Source: CAYVCG01 sp964449985
GTDB taxonomy: Bacteria > Bacillota > Clostridia > Lachnospirales > WRAX01
Length of the DNA stretch: 21,776 nucleotides
Assembly: GCA_964449985.1 (NCBI GenBank)
Contig: CAYVCG010000035.1
Span: forward strand, 1 to 21,776
Direction of reading: 5' to 3'
This document shows, one piece after another, positions 8,596 through 15,875 of this stretch (its first letter is position 1; each line of letters starts with the position of its first letter). Position numbers and translations under genes: made by a program. The notes under the pieces are model-generated. The model had not been told where the DNA came from, did not search any database, and saw only the letters and a program-made list of their open reading frames with translations.

Positions 8596-8895
8596 GTGAC
8601 ATTAAAAGTAAATAACGATATAAAAAATAAAACCTCACTTTCAAAACCGAATATGTATGCTGTTATTATGCATAACGATGATTACACAACTATGGACTTT
8701 GTAGTTGCAGTTTTAATAAAGATATTTCATAAGACAAAAGCCGAAGCCTATGAACTGATGATGCAAGTGCATAAAGAGGGCAAGAGTGTTGTTTGTATCT
8801 GCCCATATGATATAGCGGTCACAAAATGCATCCAGGCTGAAAAATATGCAGAGCAAAATGAGTTTCCTTTAAGGATAAGTGTTGAAATAGCCTGA
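8596..8895 (+). CDS. clpS: ATP-dependent Clp protease adaptor ClpS
   Basis: ClpS binds proteins with N-degron residues (Leu, Phe, Tyr, Trp) and delivers them to ClpA. The 99-residue protein matches E. coli ClpS along its core: YAVIMHNDDYTTMDFVV carries the pocket residues N-D-D and the gatekeeper-like Met, and QVHKEGKSVVCICPYDIAVTK carries the conserved pocket His. The N-terminal ~20 residues are a polar extension, the part that in ClpS enters the ClpA channel. The start is GTG 8596 with AAAGGGG at 8581-8587; the ATG two bases earlier runs straight into a stop. clpA follows after 26 bp, which confirms the assignment. Confidence 0.96.
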   Translation: MTLKVNNDIKNKTSLSKPNMYAVIMHNDDYTTMDFVVAVLIKIFHKTKAEAYELMMQVHKEGKSVVCICPYDIAVTKCIQAEKYAEQNEFPLRISVEIA

Positions 8896-8921
8896 ACTTT
8901 GATATTAATAAGGAGATAAAT

Positions 8922-11123
8922 ATGAAACTAGATGATATATCAAACCAAGTTTATTTTATAGCCAGAAACGAGGCAAAGCTTAAATCTCACGAGTTTGTGA
9001 CACCGGAGCACTTTTTGTATGCCGCTTTAATGTTTGAGGACGGCAAAAAAATGATAAAAAACAGCGGCGGTGATATAGATAAAATAATGGAGGATTTAAA
9101 CTCTTATTTTGAAGAGAGCTTTATTAAGACGGATAGCGATTCCCCATCCGATTCTTTCATGCTTATGAAAATGTTTGAAATAGCGGCGACCCATGTGCTT
9201 AGCTCTGGCAAAAATGAGATATCTCTTGGGGATTTGCTTATTAACATGTTTCATCTGCCGGAATCATTCGCAGTTTATATATTAATGAAAAATGGTGTCA
9301 AAAGGCTGTCTATACTGCGTTTTGTTTCTCACGGAGCAAACGAAGCCAAAACACAGCAAGAGCAAAAGCACGAACCTCAAAAAGAAGATGGTGTATTAGC
9401 CAAATATACATTAAACCTTACTAAAAAGGCGGCTGAAGGTAAGCTTGATCCACTTATCGGCAGGGAGGACGTTATAAATAGAACTTTGCAGGTTTTAAGC
9501 AGGCGGCTTAAAAACAATCCTGTTCATGTTGGAGATGCGGGCGTTGGTAAAACGGCTGTTGTTGAAGGCATAGCCCAAAGGATTGCATCGGGTGATGTGC
9601 CAAAAAGCCTTTTGGGGGCAAATATTTTTTATGTGGATATGGGAACAATCGTTGCAGGGACGAAATACAGGGGAGATTTTGAAGAACGGCTTATAAGCAT
9701 TTTAAATGCTGCAAGCCAAGAAAATAACCCTATTATTTATTTTGATGAGATTCATAATATCGTAGGGGCTGGAGCGGTTTCCGGCGGCTCTTTAGACGCG
9801 ACGAGCATATTAAAACCATATTTTGCAAAAGGCGATTTGCGCTTTATTGGCTCAACGACATATGAAGAATATAAGAAATTTTTTGAAAGGGATAGTGCCT
9901 TAACTCGCCGCTTCCAACGCATAGATATAGAGGAACCAACAATGGGGGATACTGTAAAGATATTGAATGGAGTCAAATCCAGGTATGAGGAATTCCATAA
10001 CGTTGTTTATAGCAATGAAGTCATAAGGATCGTTTGCGAGCTTACAAGCAGGTATATGCTGGATAGAAAGCTGCCGGATAAAGCTATAGACGTTATTGAC
10101 GAAGCTGGTGCATTTTTGCGCATGAATTCACTGTCCGACGAGGCTATTGAGGTTAAGAAAGAAGATGTTGAAAGGGTTATAGCGATGATGGCTAAAATAC
10201 CTGAAAACAGTGTTTCTGATGACGATATTGCTCTGCTCAAAAGCCTTGAATCTAAGCTTAAAGAGAAGGTATATGGCCAGGATGCTGCAATAGAAGCTGT
10301 TGTCGGCGCAATAAAGGCATCCCGTATAGGCCTAAACGATGCAAATAAGCCTGTTGCAAGCTTTCTTTTTGTCGGGCCGACAGGCGTTGGAAAGACAGAA
10401 ATAGCCAAGCAGTTGTCAAGTATTTTAAACATCAAATTAATACGCTTTGATATGAGTGAATATCAAGAAGCTCATTCTGTTGCAAGGCTTATTGGTGCGC
10501 CTCCGGGATACGTTGGCTATGAAGAAGGCGGCCTAATGACTGAATCAATCCGCAAAAACCCACATTGTGTATTATTGCTGGATGAGATAGAAAAAGCAAA
10601 TTCTGATATTATGAACGTTATGCTTCAAGTCATGGATTATGGAAGTTTGACAGATAATATCGGCAAAAAAGCTGATTTTAGAAATGTTATTATTATTATG
10701 ACATCGAACGCTGGCGCTAGGGATATCGGCAAAAAAATAATAGGCTATGAAAGCCAGACGGTAAACATCGGAGCGTTGCATAAGGAAGTGGAAAAGGCTT
10801 TTTCGCCGGAATTCCGCAACAGGCTGGATGAGATTGTTGTTTTCAACCATATTGACAAGGCTATGGCAAGGCTTATTACGATAAAAGCCATAAAACAGCT
10901 CTCCGAACGCTTAAATGATAGAAATATAACAATTAAGCCAACGGAAAAAGCTATTGTTTGGATAGCAGAAAAAGGGCTTTCAGAGAAATACGGCGCAAGA
11001 GAGATCATAAGAATTGTGGATAAAGAGATTAAAAAGGCGCTAACCGACAAGATTTTGTTTGAAAATATGACAAAGGGCAAAATTACTATTGCTATTAAGG
11101 ATAATCGTATTATAATTAAATAA
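8922..11123 (+). CDS. clpA: ATP-dependent Clp protease ATP-binding subunit ClpA
   Basis: Hexameric AAA+ unfoldase that feeds substrates into ClpP. The 733-residue protein has the N-terminal Clp repeat domain (about 1-140, where ClpS docks), a charged linker, then two AAA modules. D1: Walker A GDAGVGKT (204-211), Walker B YFDEIH (D275, E276). D2: Walker A GPTGVGKT (485-492), Walker B LLLDEIEK (D554, E555), and the pore-loop region GAPPGYVGYEEGG. There is no ClpC/ClpB-type middle coiled-coil between D1 and D2, so it is ClpA rather than ClpC or ClpB. The likely ClpP-docking loop carries I607-G608-Y609, in place of the IGL of E. coli ClpA. ATG 8922 follows AAGGAG. It forms a unit with clpS; clpP is not in the window. 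Confidence 0.96.
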   Translation: MKLDDISNQVYFIARNEAKLKSHEFVTPEHFLYAALMFEDGKKMIKNSGGDIDKIMEDLNSYFEESFIKTDSDSPSDSFMLMKMFEIAATHVLSSGKNEISLGDLLINMFHLPESFAVYILMKNGVKRLSILRFVSHGANEAKTQQEQKHEPQKEDGVLAKYTLNLTKKAAEGKLDPLIGREDVINRTLQVLSRRLKNNPVHVGDAGVGKTAVVEGIAQRIASGDVPKSLLGANIFYVDMGTIVAGTKYRGDFEERLISILNAASQENNPIIYFDEIHNIVGAGAVSGGSLDATSILKPYFAKGDLRFIGSTTYEEYKKFFERDSALTRRFQRIDIEEPTMGDTVKILNGVKSRYEEFHNVVYSNEVIRIVCELTSRYMLDRKLPDKAIDVIDEAGAFLRMNSLSDEAIEVKKEDVERVIAMMAKIPENSVSDDDIALLKSLESKLKEKVYGQDAAIEAVVGAIKASRIGLNDANKPVASFLFVGPTGVGKTEIAKQLSSILNIKLIRFDMSEYQEAHSVARLIGAPPGYVGYEEGGLMTESIRKNPHCVLLLDEIEKANSDIMNVMLQVMDYGSLTDNIGKKADFRNVIIIMTSNAGARDIGKKIIGYESQTVNIGALHKEVEKAFSPEFRNRLDEIVVFNHIDKAMARLITIKAIKQLSERLNDRNITIKPTEKAIVWIAEKGLSEKYGAREIIRIVDKEIKKALTDKILFENMTKGKITIAIKDNRIIIK

Positions 11124-11166
11124 GCTGAATTAATAATATATAATTAATACAAGAGGTGTTTTGCAA

Positions 11167-12762
11167 ATGAAAAAACTGGCGTATTTTCTCCTGTCGGCTG
11201 CTTTGGTTTTGTCTTGTGTGCCAATTAGCAGCGCATTCGCGTATACTGCACCTTCCGTTATACGGGTGGGCTTGACATATAAATATAAGGAAGTATCAAC
11301 CATTTCGATTACAAATAAAAGCATTACTATTGGATTTGAGCATGACGGGGCGTTTAGCCCTGCGGCATCCCTTGCGGCGGCATCAGGTTTTTCTGTTGTT
11401 TGTGCAAACCTTTATTATTTAAAGACAGAAAAAATAAGCCCTGATTTTACAACCGCAAAGAATGAAGCTGTTTCAATAATTAATAACCAGGGTTTAAAAG
11501 CTGCCCCTTGCCTGACTGGTGTAAACAGCTGGTGTGTTGCTGTCGGTGGTTTTCAAACAAGGGCGGAAGCTGTTGCTGCTCAGGCGAAATTGCCATCTGC
11601 GACAATAATTGAGCCAGACAAACGAAGAACAGCTTTGCTCGATGGTGCAAACATTGCTGTGCTTATAGAAAATGCTGATTATTTTCCGCAAATTCAGGAT
11701 GTTGCCGGAGGAACAATAACTCTGGGAGACAGGCGATTTAGAGGGCGTATAGAATTTGGAAGGTATAAAGGCGTTAATCTAACCGCTGTAAACGTTTTAA
11801 ATATCGATGAATATTTATACAGTGTCGTGCCGTCAGAGATGCCATCGTCATGGCATATTGAAGCATTAAAGGCACAGGCTTGCGCTGCTAGAAACTATGC
11901 TGTGTGTAATGCAAATAAGCATAAGGCGGATGGCTTTGATCTTTGCGATACGGTGGATTGTCAGGTTTATCTTGGGGCTGGAAATGAAGCTAATAGCACA
12001 ACGGCTGCTGTCAATGCAACGAAAAATACATTCATCCTTTATAATGACAAACCGATTGATGCTGTGTTCTTTTCCTCCAGCGGAGGCATGACGGATAACA
12101 GCGAAAACGTTTGGGTAAACGCATTGCCGTATTTTAAATCCGTTAAGGAGCTAAATGAAACAGGCGCAAAGGAATGGACAAGAACGATAACGCTTAAAGA
12201 ATTGGACAATATTTTAACAGCAAAAAAAATAGATATCGGCAATGCCACAGGGATGTACATAGCAAGCTTTAACGACTCAGGGCGTGTCGGAGAGCTTGTC
12301 ATAAAAGGAACAAAAGGAACAAAATCTTTATTTAAAGAAGAAATAAGAACGTTTTTTTCAAGCCTTTCCGGCGGGAGTTTGGAAAGCCGCAATTTTAATG
12401 TTTATACAGGCGCGCTGACGAATACACCGGCGCAAATCTATATAACCGATGGGTCATCAACCGTGCAAAGCCCTATAAGCGGGATAAATGCGATTGACAA
12501 TACTCTCGCGCCAACATCTTTTGGTTCAGGCAGCGTAACTGTTGTCGGTTCTCAAGGCACGGCAGTTTATTCTATGACTGCAAACTCTGTTCAGGAATTT
12601 AGCGGGCCGGGAGCAAATATAATAATAGTCGGCCGGGGATGGGGTCATGGCGTTGGTATGAGCCAATACGGCGCAAAAGGCATGGCGGAAACCGGGTTCA
12701 CCTTCGATCAGATATTAAAATACTACTACACCGGCGTGGAAGTAAAATACATAGCACAATAA
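11167..12762 (+). CDS. Secreted SpoIID/LytB-domain protein
   Basis: The SpoIID/LytB family includes the spore-engulfment lytic transglycosylase SpoIID, which cleaves denuded glycan strands. From ATG 11167 the 531-residue protein has a signal peptide (KKLAYFLLSAALVLSCVPIS, then SAFA). A region around residues 65-150 looks SPOR-like (ends SWCVAVGGFQTRAEAVAAQA), which would bind denuded glycan. The SpoIID domain begins near 190: VVPSEMPSSWHIEALKAQA holds the conserved Glu (E224) that is catalytic in SpoIID, followed by RNYAVCNANKH, FFSSSGGMT and the C-terminal GRGWGHGVGMSQYGAKGMA. A TTG at 11161 is in frame, but AGAGGTG at about 11152-11158 is better spaced for the ATG. No spoIIQ or spoIIID neighbour is seen, so this is probably a paralogue of SpoIID proper. 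Confidence 0.9.
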   Translation: MKKLAYFLLSAALVLSCVPISSAFAYTAPSVIRVGLTYKYKEVSTISITNKSITIGFEHDGAFSPAASLAAASGFSVVCANLYYLKTEKISPDFTTAKNEAVSIINNQGLKAAPCLTGVNSWCVAVGGFQTRAEAVAAQAKLPSATIIEPDKRRTALLDGANIAVLIENADYFPQIQDVAGGTITLGDRRFRGRIEFGRYKGVNLTAVNVLNIDEYLYSVVPSEMPSSWHIEALKAQACAARNYAVCNANKHKADGFDLCDTVDCQVYLGAGNEANSTTAAVNATKNTFILYNDKPIDAVFFSSSGGMTDNSENVWVNALPYFKSVKELNETGAKEWTRTITLKELDNILTAKKIDIGNATGMYIASFNDSGRVGELVIKGTKGTKSLFKEEIRTFFSSLSGGSLESRNFNVYTGALTNTPAQIYITDGSSTVQSPISGINAIDNTLAPTSFGSGSVTVVGSQGTAVYSMTANSVQEFSGPGANIIIVGRGWGHGVGMSQYGAKGMAETGFTFDQILKYYYTGVEVKYIAQ

Positions 12763-12789
12763 TAAAATAAAAACGGTGGTGTATATCTT

Positions 12790-13050
12790 ATGAATAATAT
12801 AAGGCTTTTTTCTATTATAGCTGCTTTTGCATCATTAATTGCTGTTGTTATTTTTAAGGGTAAGACTATATTCAGATTTTTTGGCTATTTTGCAAGGGTT
12901 GTCAAAAAGTTTATAAACGCTTATAAAACTACGGATAAATGGTTTATGCGCTTTTTTCATGCGTTTAATGCATATGACCGCATAAGGTCTATAGCTAAAC
13001 CAAAGCCTGACGAAAGCGCCGATATTAGCCGCTTTGAATACAGAATTTAA
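12790..13050 (+). CDS. Small single-pass membrane protein, unknown function
   Basis: An 86-residue protein I do not recognise. Residues about 4-22 (IRLFSIIAAFASLIAVVIF) form a hydrophobic segment, followed by a basic, aromatic stretch (FRFFGYFARVVKKFINAYK) that could lie along the membrane, and a short polar tail with PKPDES. It is likely anchored by its N-terminus. GGTGGTG precedes the ATG by about 8 bases. It starts 27 bp after the SpoIID-like gene, and its stop (13048-13050) touches the ribosome binding site of queA, so it is probably expressed with both. Confidence 0.7.
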   Translation: MNNIRLFSIIAAFASLIAVVIFKGKTIFRFFGYFARVVKKFINAYKTTDKWFMRFFHAFNAYDRIRSIAKPKPDESADISRFEYRI

Positions 13051-13056
13051 AGGAGA
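13051..13056 (+). promoter_or_regulatory. queA ribosome binding site, fixes a TTG start
   Basis: AGGAGA lies immediately after the stop codon of the small membrane protein and 7 bases before TTG 13064. It favours that TTG over the in-frame ATG at 13034, which would lie inside the upstream gene and add ten residues unlike QueA. Confidence 0.75.
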
Positions 13057-13063
13057 AACTCAA

Positions 13064-14089
13064 TTGAACCTTCATGATTTTTACTTTGAACTGCCTCAGG
13101 AGCTTATTGCTCAAACGCCGCTTGCCAATAGGTCTGCATCCAGACTGCTGATGCTTGACAAAAATACAGGGGCAATATCCCATAGGATTTTTTCTGATAT
13201 ACTTGGATTTATTAATAAAGGCGATTGTATCGTAATAAACGAAACAAAGGTAATACCGGCTCGCTTATTCGGCGAAAGGGCAGGTACTGGCGCAAGGATT
13301 GAAATATTGCTTTTAAAGCGCATTGATAAATACAGATGGGAAACGCTTGTTAAGCCGGGCAAGAAAGTGCGCCCGGGTGATGAAATAATCTTCGGCGGTG
13401 GTATATTAAAAGCCGCTGTTGAAGATATCACAGAAGGCGGCAACAGAATTATCCGTTTTGAATACGATGGTATATTCGAGGAGATTTTGGATGCACTTGG
13501 CGAAATGCCTCTGCCTCCGTATATCACAGAAAAGCTTGAGGATAAAAACCGTTATCAGACCGTTTATGCAAAAAACGAAGGTTCTGCGGCTGCTCCGACA
13601 GCAGGGCTGCATTTTACCAACGAGCTTTTAAAGCAGCTTGAGGAAAAGGGCGTTTCTATTGCACGAATAACTCTGCACGTGGGGTTGGGGACTTTTCGCC
13701 CAGTTAAAACCGAGAATGTTTTGGAGCACAAAATGCATTCGGAGTATTTTGAAATAGATGAAACAAACGCTGAAATTATAAACAATGCAAAGCGTGGTAA
13801 TCATAACGTAATAGCTGTTGGAACAACAAGCGTAAGAACGCTTGAATCAGTTGCTGATGATAATGGCTTTATAAAACCCGGCTCTGGTGAAACCGATATT
13901 TTTATTTACCCCGGTTATAAGTTTAAGATTGTCGACAAGCTAATAACAAATTTTCATTTGCCGGAATCTACATTAATTATGCTTGTTTCTGCCCTTTGCG
14001 GAAGGGAAACCGTTTTATCGGCTTATGAGGAAGCCATAAAACAGCAATATAGGTTTTTCAGCTTTGGGGATGCAATGTTTATACACTAA
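13064..14089 (+). CDS. queA: S-adenosylmethionine:tRNA ribosyltransferase-isomerase
   Basis: Transfers and isomerises the ribosyl part of SAM onto preQ1 in tRNA, giving epoxyqueuosine, the penultimate queuosine step. From TTG 13064 the protein is 341 residues, the normal QueA length. The N-terminus NLHDFYFELPQELIAQTPL is family-typical. Other conserved blocks are RSASRLLML, GDCIVINETKVIPARLFGER, PLPPYI, SAAAPTAGLHFT, LHVGLGTFRPV, VGTTSVRTLES, TDIFIYPGYKF and DKLITNFHLPESTLIMLVSA near the C-terminus. It is followed by rarA after 24 bp. tgt, queG and yajC, common partners in other genomes, are not in the window. Confidence 0.97.
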   Translation: MNLHDFYFELPQELIAQTPLANRSASRLLMLDKNTGAISHRIFSDILGFINKGDCIVINETKVIPARLFGERAGTGARIEILLLKRIDKYRWETLVKPGKKVRPGDEIIFGGGILKAAVEDITEGGNRIIRFEYDGIFEEILDALGEMPLPPYITEKLEDKNRYQTVYAKNEGSAAAPTAGLHFTNELLKQLEEKGVSIARITLHVGLGTFRPVKTENVLEHKMHSEYFEIDETNAEIINNAKRGNHNVIAVGTTSVRTLESVADDNGFIKPGSGETDIFIYPGYKFKIVDKLITNFHLPESTLIMLVSALCGRETVLSAYEEAIKQQYRFFSFGDAMFIH

Positions 14090-14113
14090 CAAATCTAGAA
14101 AAGGCGTGCTTAT

Positions 14114-15430
14114 ATGGATTTATTTGAATATCAGCGCAATAATAGAATGAAAACGCATTCTCCGCTTGCTGCGCGAATGCGCCCGGAAACGATAGAGCAG
14201 TTCGTCGGGCAGGAGCATATAGCGGGGGAAAACAAACTTCTATACCGAGCAATAAAGGCGGACAAGCTTACGTCCGTCATTTTTTACGGCCCTCCCGGAA
14301 CAGGCAAAACTACTCTGGCGCAAATCATTGCAAAATCCACAAAGAGCGAGTTTGTTCAGTTGAATGCGACAACGTCCGGCATAAAAGACATAAAGGCGGT
14401 TATTGACGAAGCAAAAGCGCTTATTGGTATGACGGGGCAAAAGACAATATTATTTATTGACGAGATACACCGTTTTAATAAATCCCAGCAGGATGCGCTT
14501 CTGCCTCATGTGGAGGACGGAACTGTTATATTGGTTGGGGCCACGACGGAAAACCCATATTTCGAGGTAAACAAGGCTCTTGTTTCCCGCTCTATTATAT
14601 TCCAGCTTAAACATCTTTCAAAAGACAACATTAAAACGCTTATACAGCGCACCATTTGCGACAAAGAAAAAGGGCTTGCTGCATTTAATATAGAATTGAC
14701 AGAGGAAGCGCTAGATTTCCTTTCAGATATGGCCAACGGTGATGCCCGATCTGCATATAATGCGCTGGAAATCGCCGCACTGACCACAAAGCCTAAAGAT
14801 GGTAAAATAATAATAGACTTAGAAACGGCTCAGGAATGTATACAAAAGCGTTCCTTAAACTATGACAAATCCGGGGATAACCATTACGACGTTATCTCTG
14901 CCTTTATAAAAAGTATGCGTGGCTCTGATCCGGATGCTGCGCTGTATTATTTGGCAAGGATGATTTATGCGGGAGAAGATCCAAGGTTTATTGCAAGGCG
15001 TATTGTTATTTGCGCTTCTGAGGACGTGGGCAATGCAGATCCTCATGCGCTTATGGTTGCCGTGGCGGCTGCGCAGACGGTGGATTTTATCGGCTTACCA
15101 GAATGCAAGATTGCGCTTGCTCAGGCCGTTTCTTATGTAGCGTGTGCTCCGAAAAGCAATGCTGCCGTTATAGGTATTGAAGCCGCTATGCAAGATGTTT
15201 CGTCTGTGCAAATAAGCGGCGTTCCCGTGCATCTAAAGGATGCTCATTATCCCGGAGCAAAGCAAATGGGGCATGGTGTTGGATATAAATACTCTCACGA
15301 TTATCCGGGGCATTATGTTAAACAGCAGTATTTGCCGGATGAGCTTGTGGGTTCGGTTTACTATAAACCTTCTGAAAATGGTGTTGAAAAAAAGATAAAA
15401 GAAAATCTGGATAGATTAAGAGGTTTGTAA
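14114..15430 (+). CDS. rarA: Replication-associated recombination protein A (RarA/MgsA)
   Basis: AAA+ ATPase of the RarA/MgsA/WRNIP1 family that acts at stalled replication forks. The 438-residue protein is full length. AAA core: Walker A GPPGTGKT (59-66), Walker B LFIDEIHRFNKSQQDALL (D116, E117), sensor 1 region GATTENP, and a C-terminal tetramerisation region with the family signatures HYDVISAFIKSMRGSDPDAA, GEDPRFIARRIVICASEDVG and YKYSHDYPGH. It starts 24 bp after queA with AAAAGG about 9 bases before ATG 14114. This is the last gene of the clpS-to-rarA block; REP-like repeats begin 10 bases after its stop. Confidence 0.96.
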   Translation: MDLFEYQRNNRMKTHSPLAARMRPETIEQFVGQEHIAGENKLLYRAIKADKLTSVIFYGPPGTGKTTLAQIIAKSTKSEFVQLNATTSGIKDIKAVIDEAKALIGMTGQKTILFIDEIHRFNKSQQDALLPHVEDGTVILVGATTENPYFEVNKALVSRSIIFQLKHLSKDNIKTLIQRTICDKEKGLAAFNIELTEEALDFLSDMANGDARSAYNALEIAALTTKPKDGKIIIDLETAQECIQKRSLNYDKSGDNHYDVISAFIKSMRGSDPDAALYYLARMIYAGEDPRFIARRIVICASEDVGNADPHALMVAVAAAQTVDFIGLPECKIALAQAVSYVACAPKSNAAVIGIEAAMQDVSSVQISGVPVHLKDAHYPGAKQMGHGVGYKYSHDYPGHYVKQQYLPDELVGSVYYKPSENGVEKKIKENLDRLRGL

Positions 15431-15439
15431 TAAATCTTC

Positions 15440-15516
15440 TGTAGGGGCGTGCTTCGCACGTCTCAGGCTGTCGACAATTCATCGAGAGATACGGACGCGC
15501 AATGCGCGCCCCTACA
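15440..15516. repeat. REP-like doublet in inverted orientation (units 1 and 2)
   Basis: Unit 1 (15440-15462) begins TGTAGGGGCGTGC on the plus strand. Unit 2 (15493-15516) begins TGTAGGGGCGCGC on the minus strand. The shared TGTAGGGGCG ends form a perfect 10-bp inverted repeat spanning 77 bp. Each unit also folds by itself: CGTGC-TTC-GCACG in unit 1 and CGCGC-ATT-GCGCG in unit 2. The arrangement resembles a REP doublet (REPIN). Confidence 0.75.
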
Positions 15517-15538
15517 GGAATTCGGGTTTTAAGCCATT

Positions 15539-15563
15539 TGTAGGGGCGGGCATTGGCCGTCCG
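15539..15563 (+). repeat. REP-like unit 3
   Basis: Begins TGTAGGGGCGGGCATTGG and ends CCGTCCG, direct orientation relative to unit 1. The first ten bases are identical to units 1 and 2. Its inner hairpin (CGGGC-ATT-GGCCG) has one internal mismatch. Confidence 0.7.
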
Positions 15564-15590
15564 TTAGAAATTTTAGTGTTTGTCAACATC

Positions 15591-15617
15591 GTGGGGCGTG
15601 CTTTGCACGTCTTTTTT
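15591..15617 (+). terminator. REP-like unit 4 forming an intrinsic terminator
   Basis: A degenerate fourth repeat copy, GTGGGGCGTGCTTTGCACG. The 5-bp stem CGTGC (15597-15601) / GCACG (15605-15609), extendable by one G-T pair, is followed by TC and six T residues (15612-15617). This has the layout of a Rho-independent terminator for transcripts from rarA, although the stem is short. Confidence 0.5.
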
Positions 15618-15716
15618 GCTTCAAAAAATGTTTTTACTCACTGTCATAGTACAAACCTTTTGCAGAATATAAATAAGCTACAAGCTTCATTTTATCAACG
15701 GAAGGAGAGTCTAACA

Positions 15717-15875
15717 ATCGGCGTTGAGATTATTAATTCCGGAAAATTCATAATACAAAACATTTTTCCAGACGAAACTAACGATACAAAAACCGACTTG
15801 GAAAGCTTTGCGGAAGAAATAAGCAAAACGCTTATGAAAATACATAACGAAAACGAAGGGAGAGCGAGCGAATGA
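15717..15875 (+). CDS. Small protein translationally coupled to the recombinase
   Basis: About 52 residues, unrecognised: GVEIINSGKFIIQNIFPDET followed by an acidic/amphipathic helix (DLESFAEEISKTLMKIHNEN). Its TGA overlaps the recombinase ATG (ATGA at 15872-15875), which argues that it is translated. The frame stays open upstream to a GTG at 15576, but that codon lies between repeat units 3 and 4 and has no ribosome binding site. The strong GGAAGGAGAG at 15700-15709 is followed by no in-frame ATG, GTG or TTG at usable spacing; the best-spaced codon is ATC at 15717. It either uses a rare start or has lost its start codon. It may be a cofactor or directionality partner of the recombinase; that is speculation from position only. 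Confidence 0.5.
   Translation: MGVEIINSGKFIIQNIFPDETNDTKTDLESFAEEISKTLMKIHNENEGRASE

Larger units (their letters stand above)
15431..15716. other. Intergenic region with repeats and recombinase-operon leader
   Basis: The gap after rarA holds four REP-like units in its first ~180 bases (15440-15611). The remaining ~100 bases form an AT-rich stretch that must carry any promoter of the recombinase pair; no clear -35/-10 pair is seen (TATAAA lies at about 15669-15674 without a good -35 box). GGAAGGAGAG at about 15700-15709 is a strong ribosome binding site. No remnant of the deacetylase 5' half is recognisable here. Confidence 0.6.

Noticed and set aside
11124..11160. AT-rich repeated ATTAAT motifs after clpA as a terminator
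   Set aside because: The pairing is purely A-T with no stable GC stem and no following T-run.
15576..15716. N-terminal extension of the small recombinase-linked gene to GTG 15576
   Set aside because: It would begin in repeat sequence, read through REP-like unit 4 and its T-run, and has no ribosome binding site; the strong site at 15700-15709 lies inside it.
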